Shown: in pieces, positions 1 to 41,850 of the stretch
Layout: every line of letters begins with the position of its first letter
How positions within the stretch are numbered: the first letter of the stretch is position 1
NCBI GenBank assembly: GCA_013400975.1
Contig: WBMZ01008674.1
Location: 1 to 64,000, forward strand
Source: Atrichornis clamosus
Lineage: Eukaryota > Chordata > Aves > Passeriformes > Menuridae
DNA: 64,000 bases
Direction of reading: 5' to 3'
Notes under the pieces: generated by a model
Databases searched by the model: none
What the model was told of the DNA's origin: nothing
What the model saw: only the letters and a program-made list of their open reading frames with translations
Position numbers and translations under genes: made by a program

Positions 1-80
1 GCCCCGGCGGAGGGCGGGCGGAGGCGGGTGCACCTGCCGGGAGGCTCGGCGGTCTCGGCGCGGCGGGGCTCGGCGGAGCC

Positions 81-30669
<30,589 letters not shown>

Positions 30670-30832
30670 CTGCCAGATACCTGAAATGCAGCTGCTCCTC
30701 TGGACCAAAATGAAATTTCAATAGAAATACGTGCCTTAAAGACAACATAGAAAATTCATTATTCACTTGAATTTGAAAGTTTTCTATATTCCAAGATGGT
30801 TATTTAACAGAAATGCTTCAGAGTCTGATACA

Positions 30833-30838
30833 AATAAA
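30833..30838 (+). terminator. SUSD3: SUSD3 polyadenylation signal AATAAA
   Basis: A canonical AATAAA lies 164 bases after the SUSD3 stop codon, in an AT-rich context. A GT-rich stretch (about 30848-30907, including ttgttctccgcggtttgctctgcagtgtg-like sequence) follows and could serve as the downstream element. It implies a 3' UTR of roughly 180 bases. Confidence 0.65.
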
Positions 30839-32199
30839 ACAATGAATATTGGGGATGTCAGTCCATAGTTGTTCTCCGCGGTTTGCTCTGCAGTGTGACT
30901 GTGGCAAAAGCATAATGTCCTTCTGTACAGCTGGAGAGGTGGTACCCAGTTTGCATATTTGTCTCATACAAAGTTGCTGATAATAATTACGCACCCATCA
31001 CATTCCAGCCTTCTCTGAACCAGTGAGTTTTGTAGGAATTTCAGAATGGAAAGTCCCCCATATTCTTATGCAGTAGTGTGATAGAACTGCAACAAAACTT
31101 TGGTTTTAATTAAATGCCCCATTGTTTTGTATCAGGAAGGTCTTTTTCTTTAATTCATCTGCTCTGCTATTAGAGACCACGTGAGACTGGGTGCAGCAGA
31201 AGTCAGGTCTGCCAGCCTGTGGGAGAGGAGATTGCACATGGAGGGATGTGCTGCCATGCTGTGACACACCTTGAGCCCACACCACTGACCCACGTGGCTT
31301 CTGCTGGTGTCCCAGTGTGAGAGCAGTGGATGTGCAGGCGGGGACAGTGGTGCAGCCTTCCTGGAGCTGGCTTGGGATCACTGCAGCAACGTCCCTGGGA
31401 GAGCACTCTAAATAAAGGGCTGAGGAACCTTTTGAAAACCTGCCTTCTTTTCGTGTTGTTAATCTGTTCATCATGTGAGGAGACAAGGTGGGGTTTTTTC
31501 TTGTTTTGTCCCTTTTGAATAGTTAACTAAGTGATACAGCTCCTATTCTACTGTTTATATGCACACAGATGTATATCCTAGCTATAGCATTGTTATTTTT
31601 GTTCAAGTTGAAGCCTCATTTAATTCTGTCATCAGCTGTTCAATGGGTATCATCACACCCTTCTCGTGATGGAGACCTGACCTTATAGCACACTCCAGTA
31701 ATTGTTTTATGGTATATCCCCTTGGTATGAATCAGGTATCCTCTTAAGACCTGCAGTTCTGAAGCTTCAGTTTTGAAATTCAAATTACTGTAGATTGCTG
31801 GCAAGCCTAGAAATGCACTCTTCTATCCTGGCTGTACTCTGCAGAGATCAAAAACACGTGCTTGAAATTCAGTAACAAGAATGTTGCAGCAAAAGAGCTT
31901 TTTTATTGTTCCTAATAAGCTCAGTTCTTCTGTACATTACACCAAGGTGCACCCGGCAACACACTTCTTGGTATGCACTGCAAAAAGCAGAACGGATGTA
32001 CTTCTCATCACTCCACCCAATTAAGTTCTGAATTCACCCAATTAATGCAAACCAGGGTTTATAAGGACATAGTTGTGCTGTGAACCGTTTTGCCTGCAGG
32101 TTTCAGTCCCCTCTCAGACCCAGCCACTTTCTGTACCCAGCAGTGTAGGCAGCAGGTCGAGGCAGATGATTCTGCCCCTCTGCTCCTCTCTGGTGGGAC

Positions 32200-32724
32200 G
32201 TCACCTGAAGCCCTGTGTCCAGCTCTGGGGCCCCAACAGCAGAAGGACATGGAGCTGCTGGAGAGAGTCCAGAGGAGGCCACAGAGATGCTCCAAGGGCT
32301 GGAGCCCCGCTGCTCTGGAGCCAGGCTGGGAGAGCTGGGGGTGTTCACCCGGAACAGAGAAGGCTCCAGGGAGAGCTCAGAGCTCCTTCCAGGGCCTAAA
32401 GGGGCGCCAGGAGAGCTGGAGAGGAAGCTGGGACAAGGGATGGAGGGACAGGGCACAGGGAATGGCTTCCCACTGCCAGAGGGCAGGGTTAGATGGGATA
32501 CTGGGAAGGAATTCTTGGCTGTGAGGGTGTTGAGGCCTGGCACAGGTTGCCCAGAGAAGCTGTGGCTGCCCCATCCCTCGAAGTGTCGAAGGCCAGGTTG
32601 GATGGGGCTTGGAGCAACCTGGGATAGTGGAAAGTGTCCCTGCCCATGGCAGGGGGTTTGGAACTGGATGAGCTTTAAGATCCCTCCCAACCAAAACCAT
32701 TCTGTGATTCCATGATTCTATGCA
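32200..32724 (+). mobile_element. CR1 LINE 3' fragment, about 525 bp
   Basis: This is one of the longest CR1 copies in the window. It shows tccagctctggggccccaac, ggacatggagctgctggaga, gagtccagaggaggccac, ggctggagccccgctgctct, the aggcctggcacaggttgccc block and a tail with attctgtgattccatgattc. The open frames across it on both strands are repeat-derived and should not be annotated as genes. Confidence 0.96.
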
Positions 32725-33129
32725 CTCTTGCACTGCATGTGTGGCATTTGCTTCTAGCTAGGCCTGGGTCTGGGACCATCTGTGTTGCCTGTCCCATCAG
32801 CTGCAGCTGTGCCAGGCAGCTCTCCAGGTAGCTGGTGATGTTTAGATGGATGCATGGGGCCAGGAAGTTTTTAAGAAGATGTGTTATAAAGTCTCAGCAT
32901 AAGGCAGTCCCTGAGGGGCCAGCAGGGCCTTTGCAGGGTGCCCTTTGGTGGAAATGGGATGCAGGGGTGTGAAACCTCTGCACAAAGCTGTGCAGTCCAG
33001 CTGTCACAGCAGCAGCAATTTCTCACTGCTGGCATGGATCTTTCTGGCAGGACAGCAGGGAATGGCTGGGCTCCATCCACCAGAAGAAGCACTCCTGGGT
33101 TCTGTTTGGGAGCAAAGGCTTCAACAGTA

Positions 33130-34400
33130 TCCATGGTAAAAGGTCATAAGGAGAGGAAAATAAAAACCAAAAAGTGTGAAAGGAGTATAGAGAGGACCAA
33201 AAGCCGGGAAAACCAGCCAAACATCTGAGATGCTCCTACACATATGACTGGTACATTACAATTAAATGCAAAGATGTTAAAAGAGTTTCCCAATAATGAA
33301 AGGTACAACTTAGTAAGAATGACTCGTGCTTATGTGACAAATTACAGAACTGGGATCTTGGCGTAGTAAGAGAGAGTTTGTTCCAGGTAGGACACATGAG
33401 AAGAAAGGCCTGTGCGTTCTCTGAAGTTCAGCATGAGATAAAACACTCATTAATTGGTGTCTGTGGACAGAGGACAAAGAGTGAAGGAGCACGTGGGCTT
33501 TGGGGTGTCCAGGACTGACTCTGCAATCAGAGGAGGGGCTGTGGAGATCCACCAGGGAAAAGAGCAGAAGCATCCTTAAGACTGGGTGACTTTGTCTGAT
33601 CCTGTGCTGGAGAAGTGTACAGCCGTCAGGAATCTGAAAATCTGTATTGGCAACTGCTTCATTTCTGAAATTTCATACTTCTGTGTGAAGTGGGGGGCAG
33701 TTGCTTCTGCTTATAGCAGGAAAAAACTTGTTAAAAACCAAACGGGACATTTGGGTGAATGTGAAAATATATGACATCACATTTTTAAGAAAAGGAAAGA
33801 GAGCCACATAAAAAGGAAAATGGACTTCAAAAAGGCAAATTTTGACATTCTGAAATAAGAAGTACAGAGGTCCTATGCAGAAGCAGGCAAATAGGTGGAG
33901 CATGGGAGAGCTGACATCCACTAGTAGGGACTGGTTAAAAGGATGCCAACTCAATGTAGGCGACAGCGAAAATCTAATACAGCTGACCCAGGAACTCTGA
34001 GGCATGAAAATCAGAGTGGAAATACTAAAAAAATGGGAATGTGACAGACAACTGAGGTGCACCACAAAAAGAGGTTCAGAAAGCTGTTCAGAAAGGTAAG
34101 AGGTAAATGTGAGTCATGGCAACAAAGGAAATGAAAGAAGAGAAAATACAGTGAAAGAAACAGAGGTAAAATTCCAGATGAGATATTGCTGGGGAAAAGT
34201 CAAAACAGGCCCAGAGGTGACAACCACTAAATGTCAAGTTTGGATCAGGCATCACTAGAACGTTCACTGGTTATTGCAGTGAATTTTAATACGGGACTAG
34301 GATTCCAGCCTCAAATAAAGCAAGAAAAAGATCACAAATACTAAGATAAATTTCTTTCCGTGACGAAATTAATCCTAAAGCACTAAGAATTAACTAAGCA
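33130..34400 (+). other. A/G-rich stretch, possible old retroelement body
   Basis: The + strand becomes markedly purine-rich with many GAA, AAA and AGG words and no good open frame. Parts such as atggacttcaaaaaggcaaa recall internal CR1-type sequence, but the match is weak. It ends shortly before a clear CR1 copy in the opposite orientation. Ordinary intergenic sequence is the alternative. Confidence 0.25.
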
Positions 34401-34413
34401 ATACTTGAAACAC

Positions 34414-34918
34414 ATTGATCACAGGATCAACAAGGTTGGAAAGACCTCAGAGACCATCGAGTCCAACCTATGACTAAACAACACCTTGTCAACCAGACCA
34501 GAGCGCTGAGTGCCATGTTCAGTCATTCCTTAAACACCTTCAGGTATGAGGACTCCACCACTTCCCTGGGCAGCCCTTTCCAATATCTAATCACCCTTTC
34601 TGTGAAGAGTTTCTTCATAATGTCCAGCCTAAATCTCTCCTAATGTTCTCTTGTCCTATCACTAGTTGGAGCAGAGCCTGACCCCCACCTGGCTGTACCG
34701 TCCTGTCAGGGAGTTGTGCAGAGCCATAAGGTCCCCCCTGAGCCTCCTTTTCTCCAGGCTGAGCCCCCCCAGCTCCCTCAGCTGCTCCTCATCAGACTTG
34801 TGCTCCAAACCCTTCACCAGATTTGTTGCCCTTCTGTGGGCCCACTGCAGCACCTCACTGGCCTTCCTGAATTGAGGGGCCCAGAAGTGGACACAGGACT
34901 CAAGATGTGAGTACTGAT
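34414..34918 (-). mobile_element. CR1 LINE 3' fragment, about 500 bp
   Basis: Starting near gatcacaggatcaacaaggt, the reverse-oriented CR1 shows ggaaagacctcagagaccat, ttccctgggcagccctttcc, gaagagtttcttcataatgt, gtcaggg and gtgctccaaacccttcacca. The minus-strand open frame over it is repeat-derived. Confidence 0.95.
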
Positions 34919-36620
34919 ACAGATTCAGGAAACTGTGAAGGGACAAGGGAAGTCCTAGAAAATGGGAAAGGGCAAATCTAACTTATAATAAGGGGAGAGA
35001 AGAGAACCTCAGAAAGTACCGGAATGAAAGTGCTTTTCTGATCCCCAACAGTCTAGGACAAATGATTTAACAATTCCATCACAAAGACAAATCTCAACCT
35101 AGGATTAAACAGAATTGTAGGCATGGGAGGGAGCTGTTCTACTGGCAATATCATGCCTGAGGTACATATGTGTAGGGTGGCCCAGATATCCTTGATCCTA
35201 CCTTTCTGCAGGTCCTTTGAATTTCCTTCCTCTTCCCCATCTCTATGATTACATTAACTGAGTTTCACGATTTAGCTGCCTGGTGTTTTAATTTTATTAT
35301 GTGTCTTTAAAATGCAATACTATGACTGGAAGCAAAATAAATTCCCCTGTTGGGATGTCTGGATAGGCACATTGAGCAGGGAGCCCAGCTCCTGTTCTAC
35401 ATGAGGCCAAGCTGAGTAATGTTGGATGGGAGAATGTGCATCTTTGAGGTGCCAGTGATGCTGGCAGCCGTGGGAGGCACCAGAGAAGGCAGGTAAATTC
35501 ACCGTCCCTGTGCCAGAGCACTGCATGACTATAATTTGTTTGGGCATCTAACGCAAGAGGCAGCAAAGTTACATCAATATAGGGAACACCCAAACTGTTT
35601 GTATAAGATCTGTGGCTTGGCTCCCTCTGGGACTGTGCTTAGTTCTGATGGCTGCACCCCCTGGAGTTAGCTTTATTGCTCATGCAAACATGATTTATTG
35701 TCAGAAGGGAAATAAGTGCTGTGCAGGAAGGAGATGAAAGCAGCTGAGACTCTAAAATAGACATTTAAAACCTTGTATTTATTAGGGTAATCTTTAAATG
35801 TTTATCAGCCTGTGGTTCCAATTGGATTCAGGCTCCCATTTTTGCTACAGAACACTGGCATTTCCTTGTGTATTTTATGGAACTGATGGCGTGCACACTG
35901 CTCACAGAAGTGTTTCCCACAGGGCATATGCTGTATCTCTGAGCTGGAGTCTGTGCTTCACACAGGCTGTGGGTTGCATGCTGGCTGCACACCATCCTCG
36001 CCAGCCTCCCTGGCCGTGGGATCAGTTGAGGTCCAAAGCTGGCAAAGGGATGACTTCCATGTGGACATGGAAGTGGCTTCGTTCCCTCTCCAGAGCTCTG
36101 CAGAATGTCAGTTTGCCAAATATGTCAGCTGTTTATTTACACACCTATTTTAAGGGGAAGATGCTCAAACAGCTTTATTTGCTTCCTGCCTTCAAAGAAT
36201 TCAGTTGTTTGGTGGGTTTTTTAATGATTAGTTGAGTATTTTTTCTCATGTGTAAAAGTTGATTTGTACTTTACAAGGGATCAGATAAGGAGCCAAGTGC
36301 AGTATTGAACATGTTTGTGAATGAATGGCTGTTCGTTATCCCATGTACAGACTAACAGCCAACACAGTAACTTGTGTGATATTTGTCAGGACAATTTATG
36401 ATCAGTATACATGGGCTTATTCTATATAAATTGTATATTTCCTTTGTGCCAGGAACAAGAGGTACTCAATTTTTCTGTTATCTGCATCATCTTGTTTTAT
36501 TAATGCTGTTAAAATTTCCAAGGATAGGGTGTCATAGAGCAGAATCAGGGGTGTGTAACTCACCAAGTAAATACACAAGAAGTTAAAACTGACCAGGGAT
36601 TTCCAGACCTGTGGATGCTA

Positions 36621-36840
36621 CCATAGAATATCCTAAGCTGGAAAGGACCCACAAGGATCATGGAGCCCAACTCCTGTTTCCGCACAGACACCCGAACAAC
36701 CCCACCCTGTCCCTGGGAGCGTTGTCCAAAGGCTCCTGGAGCTCTGGCAGTCTTGGGGCTGTGACTGTTCCCTGGGAAGCCTGTGCAGTGCCCACCACCC
36801 TCTGGGGGAAGATGATTTCCCCCCAGTCAGTTCTGTTCTC
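36621..36840 (-). mobile_element. CR1 LINE 3' fragment
   Basis: It begins ccatagaatatcctaagctg and continues gaaaggacccacaaggatca, ccctgtccctgggagcgttg and ttggggctgtgactgttccc. This is a reverse-oriented CR1 of a different subfamily from the gcacaggttgcc type; its inner boundary is approximate. Confidence 0.88.
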
Positions 36841-37139
36841 ATTTAAGTTTGCTTTAACTGCTTGGGAATAAAGAGCTGGGAGTTTGCAGCACAGCTTCTG
36901 CCTTTGTGTTTGAAGTCCGAGTACTTTTTTCTTCATCTCCTTCTAACCAACAAAGGAATAAAAAACAATCATACCAATAATAGTACTCTGATTATATAAA
37001 TAAGACTGGAAAATAACCCATTCTATATGCAAAGCAACTTTAGAAATTATTAGCACACACACAAAAATCCCTCATAACTTCGAGTAAACAAACATCTTGG
37101 TTTCCAGGGCTAATTACACGTCCCCTAAAATCGCCAGCA

Positions 37140-37480
37140 AATTGCTGCTGGTTCCCAGGCGCAGAGGAGCAGCCGCCCATTGCTCCCGGCGGAGCATTGC
37201 CGGCTGTCACAACCGGAGTCGCCCTCTCTCTTCCTTGTTTACTTTCGCTTCTCCAAGTTGCCCGTGACCTCTGCTTATCCCGGCAGGGAGGATTGCACTG
37301 CGGCCACCCCGCGTGGGACGTGTGCCGGGCACGGCACGCACCCCCGAAACCGATGGATGATGCTCTACAGAACATGTAAGTGCATATTTGTAACGAGGAA
37401 TTTGGGCAAAACAACGGTCTGAAAGATCCAAATCTGCGGGAACAGAAGTGTGGAGCCAGAGGGGCAGTGGCTGTGACGGG
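37140..37480 (+). other. CpG-enriched intergenic segment with an exon-like block
   Basis: CpG dinucleotides are clearly more frequent here than in the flanks (for example cggcggagcattgccggc and ggccaccccgcgtgggacgt). Within it, 37287-37375 is bounded by a pyrimidine-leaning acceptor ending cccggcag and a consensus donor gtaagt. It could be a first or second exon of a non-coding RNA, an enhancer, or chance. No protein similarity was recognised. Confidence 0.3.
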
Positions 37481-38732
37481 AGTGGCCAGCCCGTCACTGC
37501 CTTCCCTTTTTTTTTTCCTTCTTAGAGCTTGTTTTATAAATTATTGACTAAAACTTGCTGAAGGGAGCCGAGTGCACAATCTGAGCTTTTAGGAAATATT
37601 CTATTGTATTTTTTAAACACAAAGAAAGACTTTGTTACAGGAACTGCCTGCACTATCTGGATTTAATTTGTGGCTAAAGAGGTTCAGTCCTCCAGCTGTG
37701 GGAAAATAACAAACCATATTGTGTTTCAACAGTTAACAGCTAAAACACTACATGGTGATGTTGCCAGGACAAGGGTGATATTTAGTAAGTCAAATAATTC
37801 ACTCAAATAAACAAATCAGTCGGTTTAGTGGAGGGAAACAGTACTGGCATTTGATATTAGCTAACCAGGAAATCAATCTGCAGGGAAATAAAACATTGTT
37901 GTACGGGTTATTTTGCTTGGCCACTAAATTCGGAGGCAGAACTCTGGAATTAATCAGTTTTGGAAAGGCACTGGGCTCTGTCAGGCAGTGGGGGCTTCGC
38001 ACCGTGCCCCTCGCCCCAGAAGCGGTCTGAAGTCCGCGTTTCCTGTCTCGTGTTTCGTGTTCAGCTCCTCGCTGTGACCGGCACCGAGATGTGGCTCCGA
38101 ACCCGGCTGTGCTCTGTGAATGTCACGGATTACGCCATGGGACTGGAGTCGGTGCGCAGCTCCAGCCTAGTCCTTGTGTCCCAGGGAGCCTGTCCACGGC
38201 TGCTGCCGCTGTGGCCGTGTGGCTCCCCAAGGATCTCTCTTTCCTAGGCAAACCTACCAGCGATCCTTCTTGCACGACTCTTGCGTGCCACCGGCATGAG
38301 GAGGAGGTCTGTTAACCTCTGCTCCTTGTGTCATTATGTGAGTCTGCAGGACAAAAATATCTCCAGGCACTGTGGCACTGTATATCGCAGCATTCCTGAT
38401 GGATTGATTTTCACTTCCATTTCACTCACTGTGCTTGGAATCAGTGTGGTGAAACACACATAGATTTATATCACAGGTTTCAGTCCATGTCACATTAAGA
38501 TGACCCGGTTTTCAGTTTAGGGGTTTAGATTCTAGTAGTTCAAAAAGCTTTAAAAGTTTCTAAATTTAGAATTTCTAAAATTTCTAAAAGTTTCCCAGAA
38601 AACTTTTTAACAGAGCACAAAATACAGTGAATTCACAGAAGTAAAGGGTCATAAAAACAAATCCTCAGCACTGCATTCTGCCACTGGTTCTTAGTATTAG
38701 GCAACACCTCTTGCTCTTTAATATACATATGA

Positions 38733-38866
38733 AATAGAATTGTAGAATACAAGATTGGTTTGGGCTGGAAGAAACCTTGAAGATCATCTTCTTGTTCCAA
38801 CCCCCTGCCGTGGGCAGGGACACCTTCCACTATGCCAGATAGTTCAGGGCTCCATCCAAAATAGTC
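38733..38866 (-). mobile_element. CR1 LINE 3' fragment
   Basis: The reverse-oriented CR1 end starts aatagaattgtagaatacaa and shows ggtttgggctggaagaaacc, ccccctgccgtgggcaggga and acaccttccactatgccaga. It is truncated after about 130 bp. Confidence 0.92.
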
Positions 38867-39699
38867 TTAAAAATATATGATGAAAGGAGTTACAAAATTC
38901 CAAGTTCCTTTCCACAAATTCCAAGTTTCCTTTCCTGTTTCTTTACTAAAATACATTGCCAAAATCACACCAATGCAGGCATGATCAAGGTCTCCATGTG
39001 CAATAATAATTAAAAAATTTATTTTCATGCTGTTAGGAAGATCTGGATTCTGGAGGGTAAGTAGAATAAACTCAGGATGTTTATACTCTACTGATCTTCT
39101 CAAGGACATGCACCATGAATGTCACAATATTTGGCAATACTAAAAATATTTCAAGGAGGTATTTTGCCCATGTTTCTAGAGATGAAGCTGCTTTCATTTG
39201 TTGTACAGAGGTATAGATCAACACGTTAAAGAGTAAATGTGGGGCTGCAGGTGTCTCATTTGTAAATGGAGGTGCATTAAATGGTGTGAATTGCAGCAGT
39301 TGTGGCTGTGGTCACCAAGAAGGTCTCTGCCGTGAGCTCGTCAGATCATGATGTGGCACAGGATGGGACACCACTTTCTTGGGAGAGCCGTGCCACACTG
39401 GGATCTGCACCCTGGCAGGGAAGACCAGACTCTGAAAGCAGAGGTGACAGTATCAGAGAGAGAGATGATCCAGAAGAAAGCATCAGGGCTGCCTGGGTAA
39501 CTCTGCCAGCCGAAGTGCTGCCCCAGGACTAGCCCAGGTACACCTGAGTGTGCCCCAAGCCCCATCTCTGGGGTTATGCTGGATGTAACACTCCCCTCAT
39601 GATACCATGAAATGGCAGTTCTCACCAACTACCAGCAAATTCTCCGTTTTCCTTCTTTTTGATACCTGCCAGGCCAGCTGGAGCTGTCTCTCATGAGAG

Positions 39700-39786
39700 G
39701 GTGCACAGCTTGTCCTGTGCAGGGCCAGGAGTTGGACTTGATGGTCCTTGTGGGTCCCTTCCAACACAGGAGATTCTGTGATTCCT
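39700..39786 (+). mobile_element. Short CR1 LINE 3' end
   Basis: The sequence ggagttggacttgatggtcc, ttgtgggtcccttccaacac and an attctgtgattc tail identify a + oriented CR1 3' terminus of under 100 bp. Similarity upstream is unclear. Confidence 0.88.
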
Positions 39787-40027
39787 CTCTAATTCCTTTT
39801 GGCAACGAATGCCTACCCAGTAGACTTCAGAAGCCCTGACCTGTCCATCAGGACATGCTGACTTGCAGCATTAGTGATCCACGGTCCCAAGGCACCACAC
39901 CACTGAAAGCATGGAGCTGTATGATTTGTTATCAATTTAAGCAGTACTGGTATATCACCGCAGCTTTTCCACACACTTGAGTTCAAACTGAAAGGGTGAA
40001 AATATATGAAAGAAAATTTTCCTTGTA

Positions 40028-40224
40028 AGGATGGGAGGCCCTGGCACAGGTTGCCCAGAGAAGCTGTGGCTGCCCCGTCCCTGGAAGTGTCCAATGCCAG
40101 GTTGGATGGGGCTTGGAGCAAGCTGGGATAGTGGAAGGTGTCCCTGCCATGGCAGGGGGGTGGAAAAAGATGGGCTTTAAGGCACCTTCCCACCCAAACC
40201 ATTCTGTGATTCCATGAGTCTATG
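40028..40224 (+). mobile_element. CR1 LINE 3' fragment
   Basis: A well-preserved + oriented copy with aggccctggcacaggttgcc, cagagaagctgtggctgccc, ggttggatggggcttggagc, gaaggtgtccctgccatggc and an attctgtgattccatgagtc tail. It closely matches the copies at 8932 and 32200. Confidence 0.95.
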
Positions 40225-41059
40225 GCACGGAGGCAAAACAGGGCAAACCTTTCAGGATCATGTGGACTAGTTTCATGCACCAATGGTTGTTTCCTGGTTA
40301 AGGGTATGTCTTGCTGCTTAGGTCCTTACGCTTAAGCGAACTTGAAATAAGAGATGTCTGTGCAAGGGTAGTTGAGTGGTTAAGTATTTTACGTACCAGT
40401 CTGGAGGCAGGTTTCTATCTCTCTTAAACATTTTTTTCATGGTTTCAACACAGTCATAATTAGAAATAACCCTGTGTCTTTTCTGTAGTAAAACCGCACC
40501 TTTTCTATACATTATAAAAATACCAGATTTTGCAGTTAAAAACATCCTGCAATAATAAATAATGTATCCTTTTTTTAATCACAATTTTCAAAACTGAGGT
40601 TCACCTTCAATCCTCTGCAGCATGTATCCCTAGCAAAGTATATTGTCCTCCATACCTTGTTGGGTAATTAAATGCTGATGAAATTTAGTGCAAATTGCAG
40701 TTTTTTACAACAACATATTTTCTTGTACTTCTTCCCTCATGAAGTTAAATATCCTAATTAATTAGATGCTTCACTGCAACCTTTTCTAAGAGAGAAGTTG
40801 TCCCTGCTTCTTGGACTTGAGTTACTAGCTGCCAAATGTACCTTATGTGTCCAGCTGCACTTAAACCTGTGCCGTGCTGAAGCACAAGGAGAATATAAAT
40901 TGCACATGGATGTAGACATGGTATTTTGGACAGGGAAATTACTTGTGGAAAAGGAAATTACAGCGTTACTACTTAAGTACTAATTGTTTAAATGCTATTT
41001 GTGCAAGTGTAAATTCATGCTTCGGCACTGAAAGGCCTGGTGAGCACAGATACTTTAAG

Positions 41060-41850
41060 AACTGTTTTCCCTCGAAGCTGTCAAGGCGATGGGAAACCCC
41101 GGTGTGGGCTCAGGGGGGACTCAGAGGGACCCGCCCTGCTCCCGCGCTGCCCCAGTTTTCACCCGGCTGCCGCCACACCGCCCTTCCCCGGCTCCCCGGT
41201 TCCCCGTCTCCCCTCGCCGCCTCCGGGCCCGGGGGGCGGTGCCCCGGCCCAGCCCGCCCCGCCCCTGGCAGGAAGGCCGAAGCCCGCGGGCCGGGCGGGG
41301 CCGGGGCTGCCATGGCCGGTGAGTGCAGGGGGGGCAGGGCCCGGGGAGCTGTCGGCCACTTCGTGAGGCGCCGCCGCGCTCCCGGGCCCGGGACAGAGCC
41401 TCGGGGGGCCGCAGGGCGGGTGTTGCCGTGCGTCCCGCGCCCCGCACCGGCCTTGCCAGCGCAGCGACCCCGCGGGTTCGGCTGCGCGGCCTGGCCGTGG
41501 GTCGCGGTGAGTGCCCTCGGGGCCATGGAGCCGGTCCGGCCTTCGGCAGCGCCGCGGGGGCCCCGCACGGCCGGGCCGGGGCTCGGAGCGGCGCCGCTGT
41601 GACGGCGCGGGCAGGGCCGCGCCTGGCTCGGGGCTGCAGATGCGTGCGGAGCCCCGGCCTGGTGTCTCCAGGGGTGGCCGGGCAGTGCCACGTTTCACAC
41701 CCTGGCACACGGGATGCATGTTGTGTGGCAGCGAAAGCTGCTGTTTACCCCCAGCCTCCATCCGGCTCGCTGGGATTGTGCCTCTACACCTGCGGAGCGC
41801 ACAGGTGGCCCCGGTGACTCCAGGACCCTGTTGTTTTAGCCGTGGTGTGG
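41060..41850 (+). promoter_or_regulatory. CARD19: CpG island and TATA-less promoter of CARD19
   Basis: A sharply bounded GC- and CpG-rich island surrounds the first coding exon. Several GC boxes (gggggcggtg, cccgccccgcccc, gggcgggg) lie within 100 bases before the ATG, and there is no TATA box. This is a housekeeping-type promoter. Long overlapping open frames on both strands here are a product of high GC content and low stop-codon frequency, not genes. Confidence 0.85.
41312..41318 (+). CDS. CARD19: CARD19 coding exon 1 (7 coding bases)
   Basis: Only ATG, GCC and one G are coded before a gtgagt donor at 41319. The split third codon becomes Asp with exon 2, giving MADQSYC, which aligns with the human start MTDQTYC. 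Such a tiny coding part is missed by ORF-based gene finding. The assignment rests on the human alignment, the donor and the CpG island. Confidence 0.88.

Larger units (their letters stand above)
30850..41050. other. SUSD3-CARD19 intergenic region
   Basis: These ten kilobases between two co-directional genes hold at least seven CR1 fragments in both orientations. An A/G-rich stretch (about 33130-34400) may be a much older retroelement body. A CpG-enriched segment lies at about 37.1-38.3 kb. No open frame resembles a known protein. Confidence 0.75.

Noticed and set aside
32103..32733. Open frames of 144-195 codons on both strands
   Set aside because: They translate a CR1 3' fragment, which is non-coding in these frames.
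40943..41761. Long overlapping open frames on both strands (up to 219 codons) at the CARD19 promoter
   Set aside because: High GC content removes stop codons; the peptides are Pro/Arg/Gly/Ala-rich with no domain.
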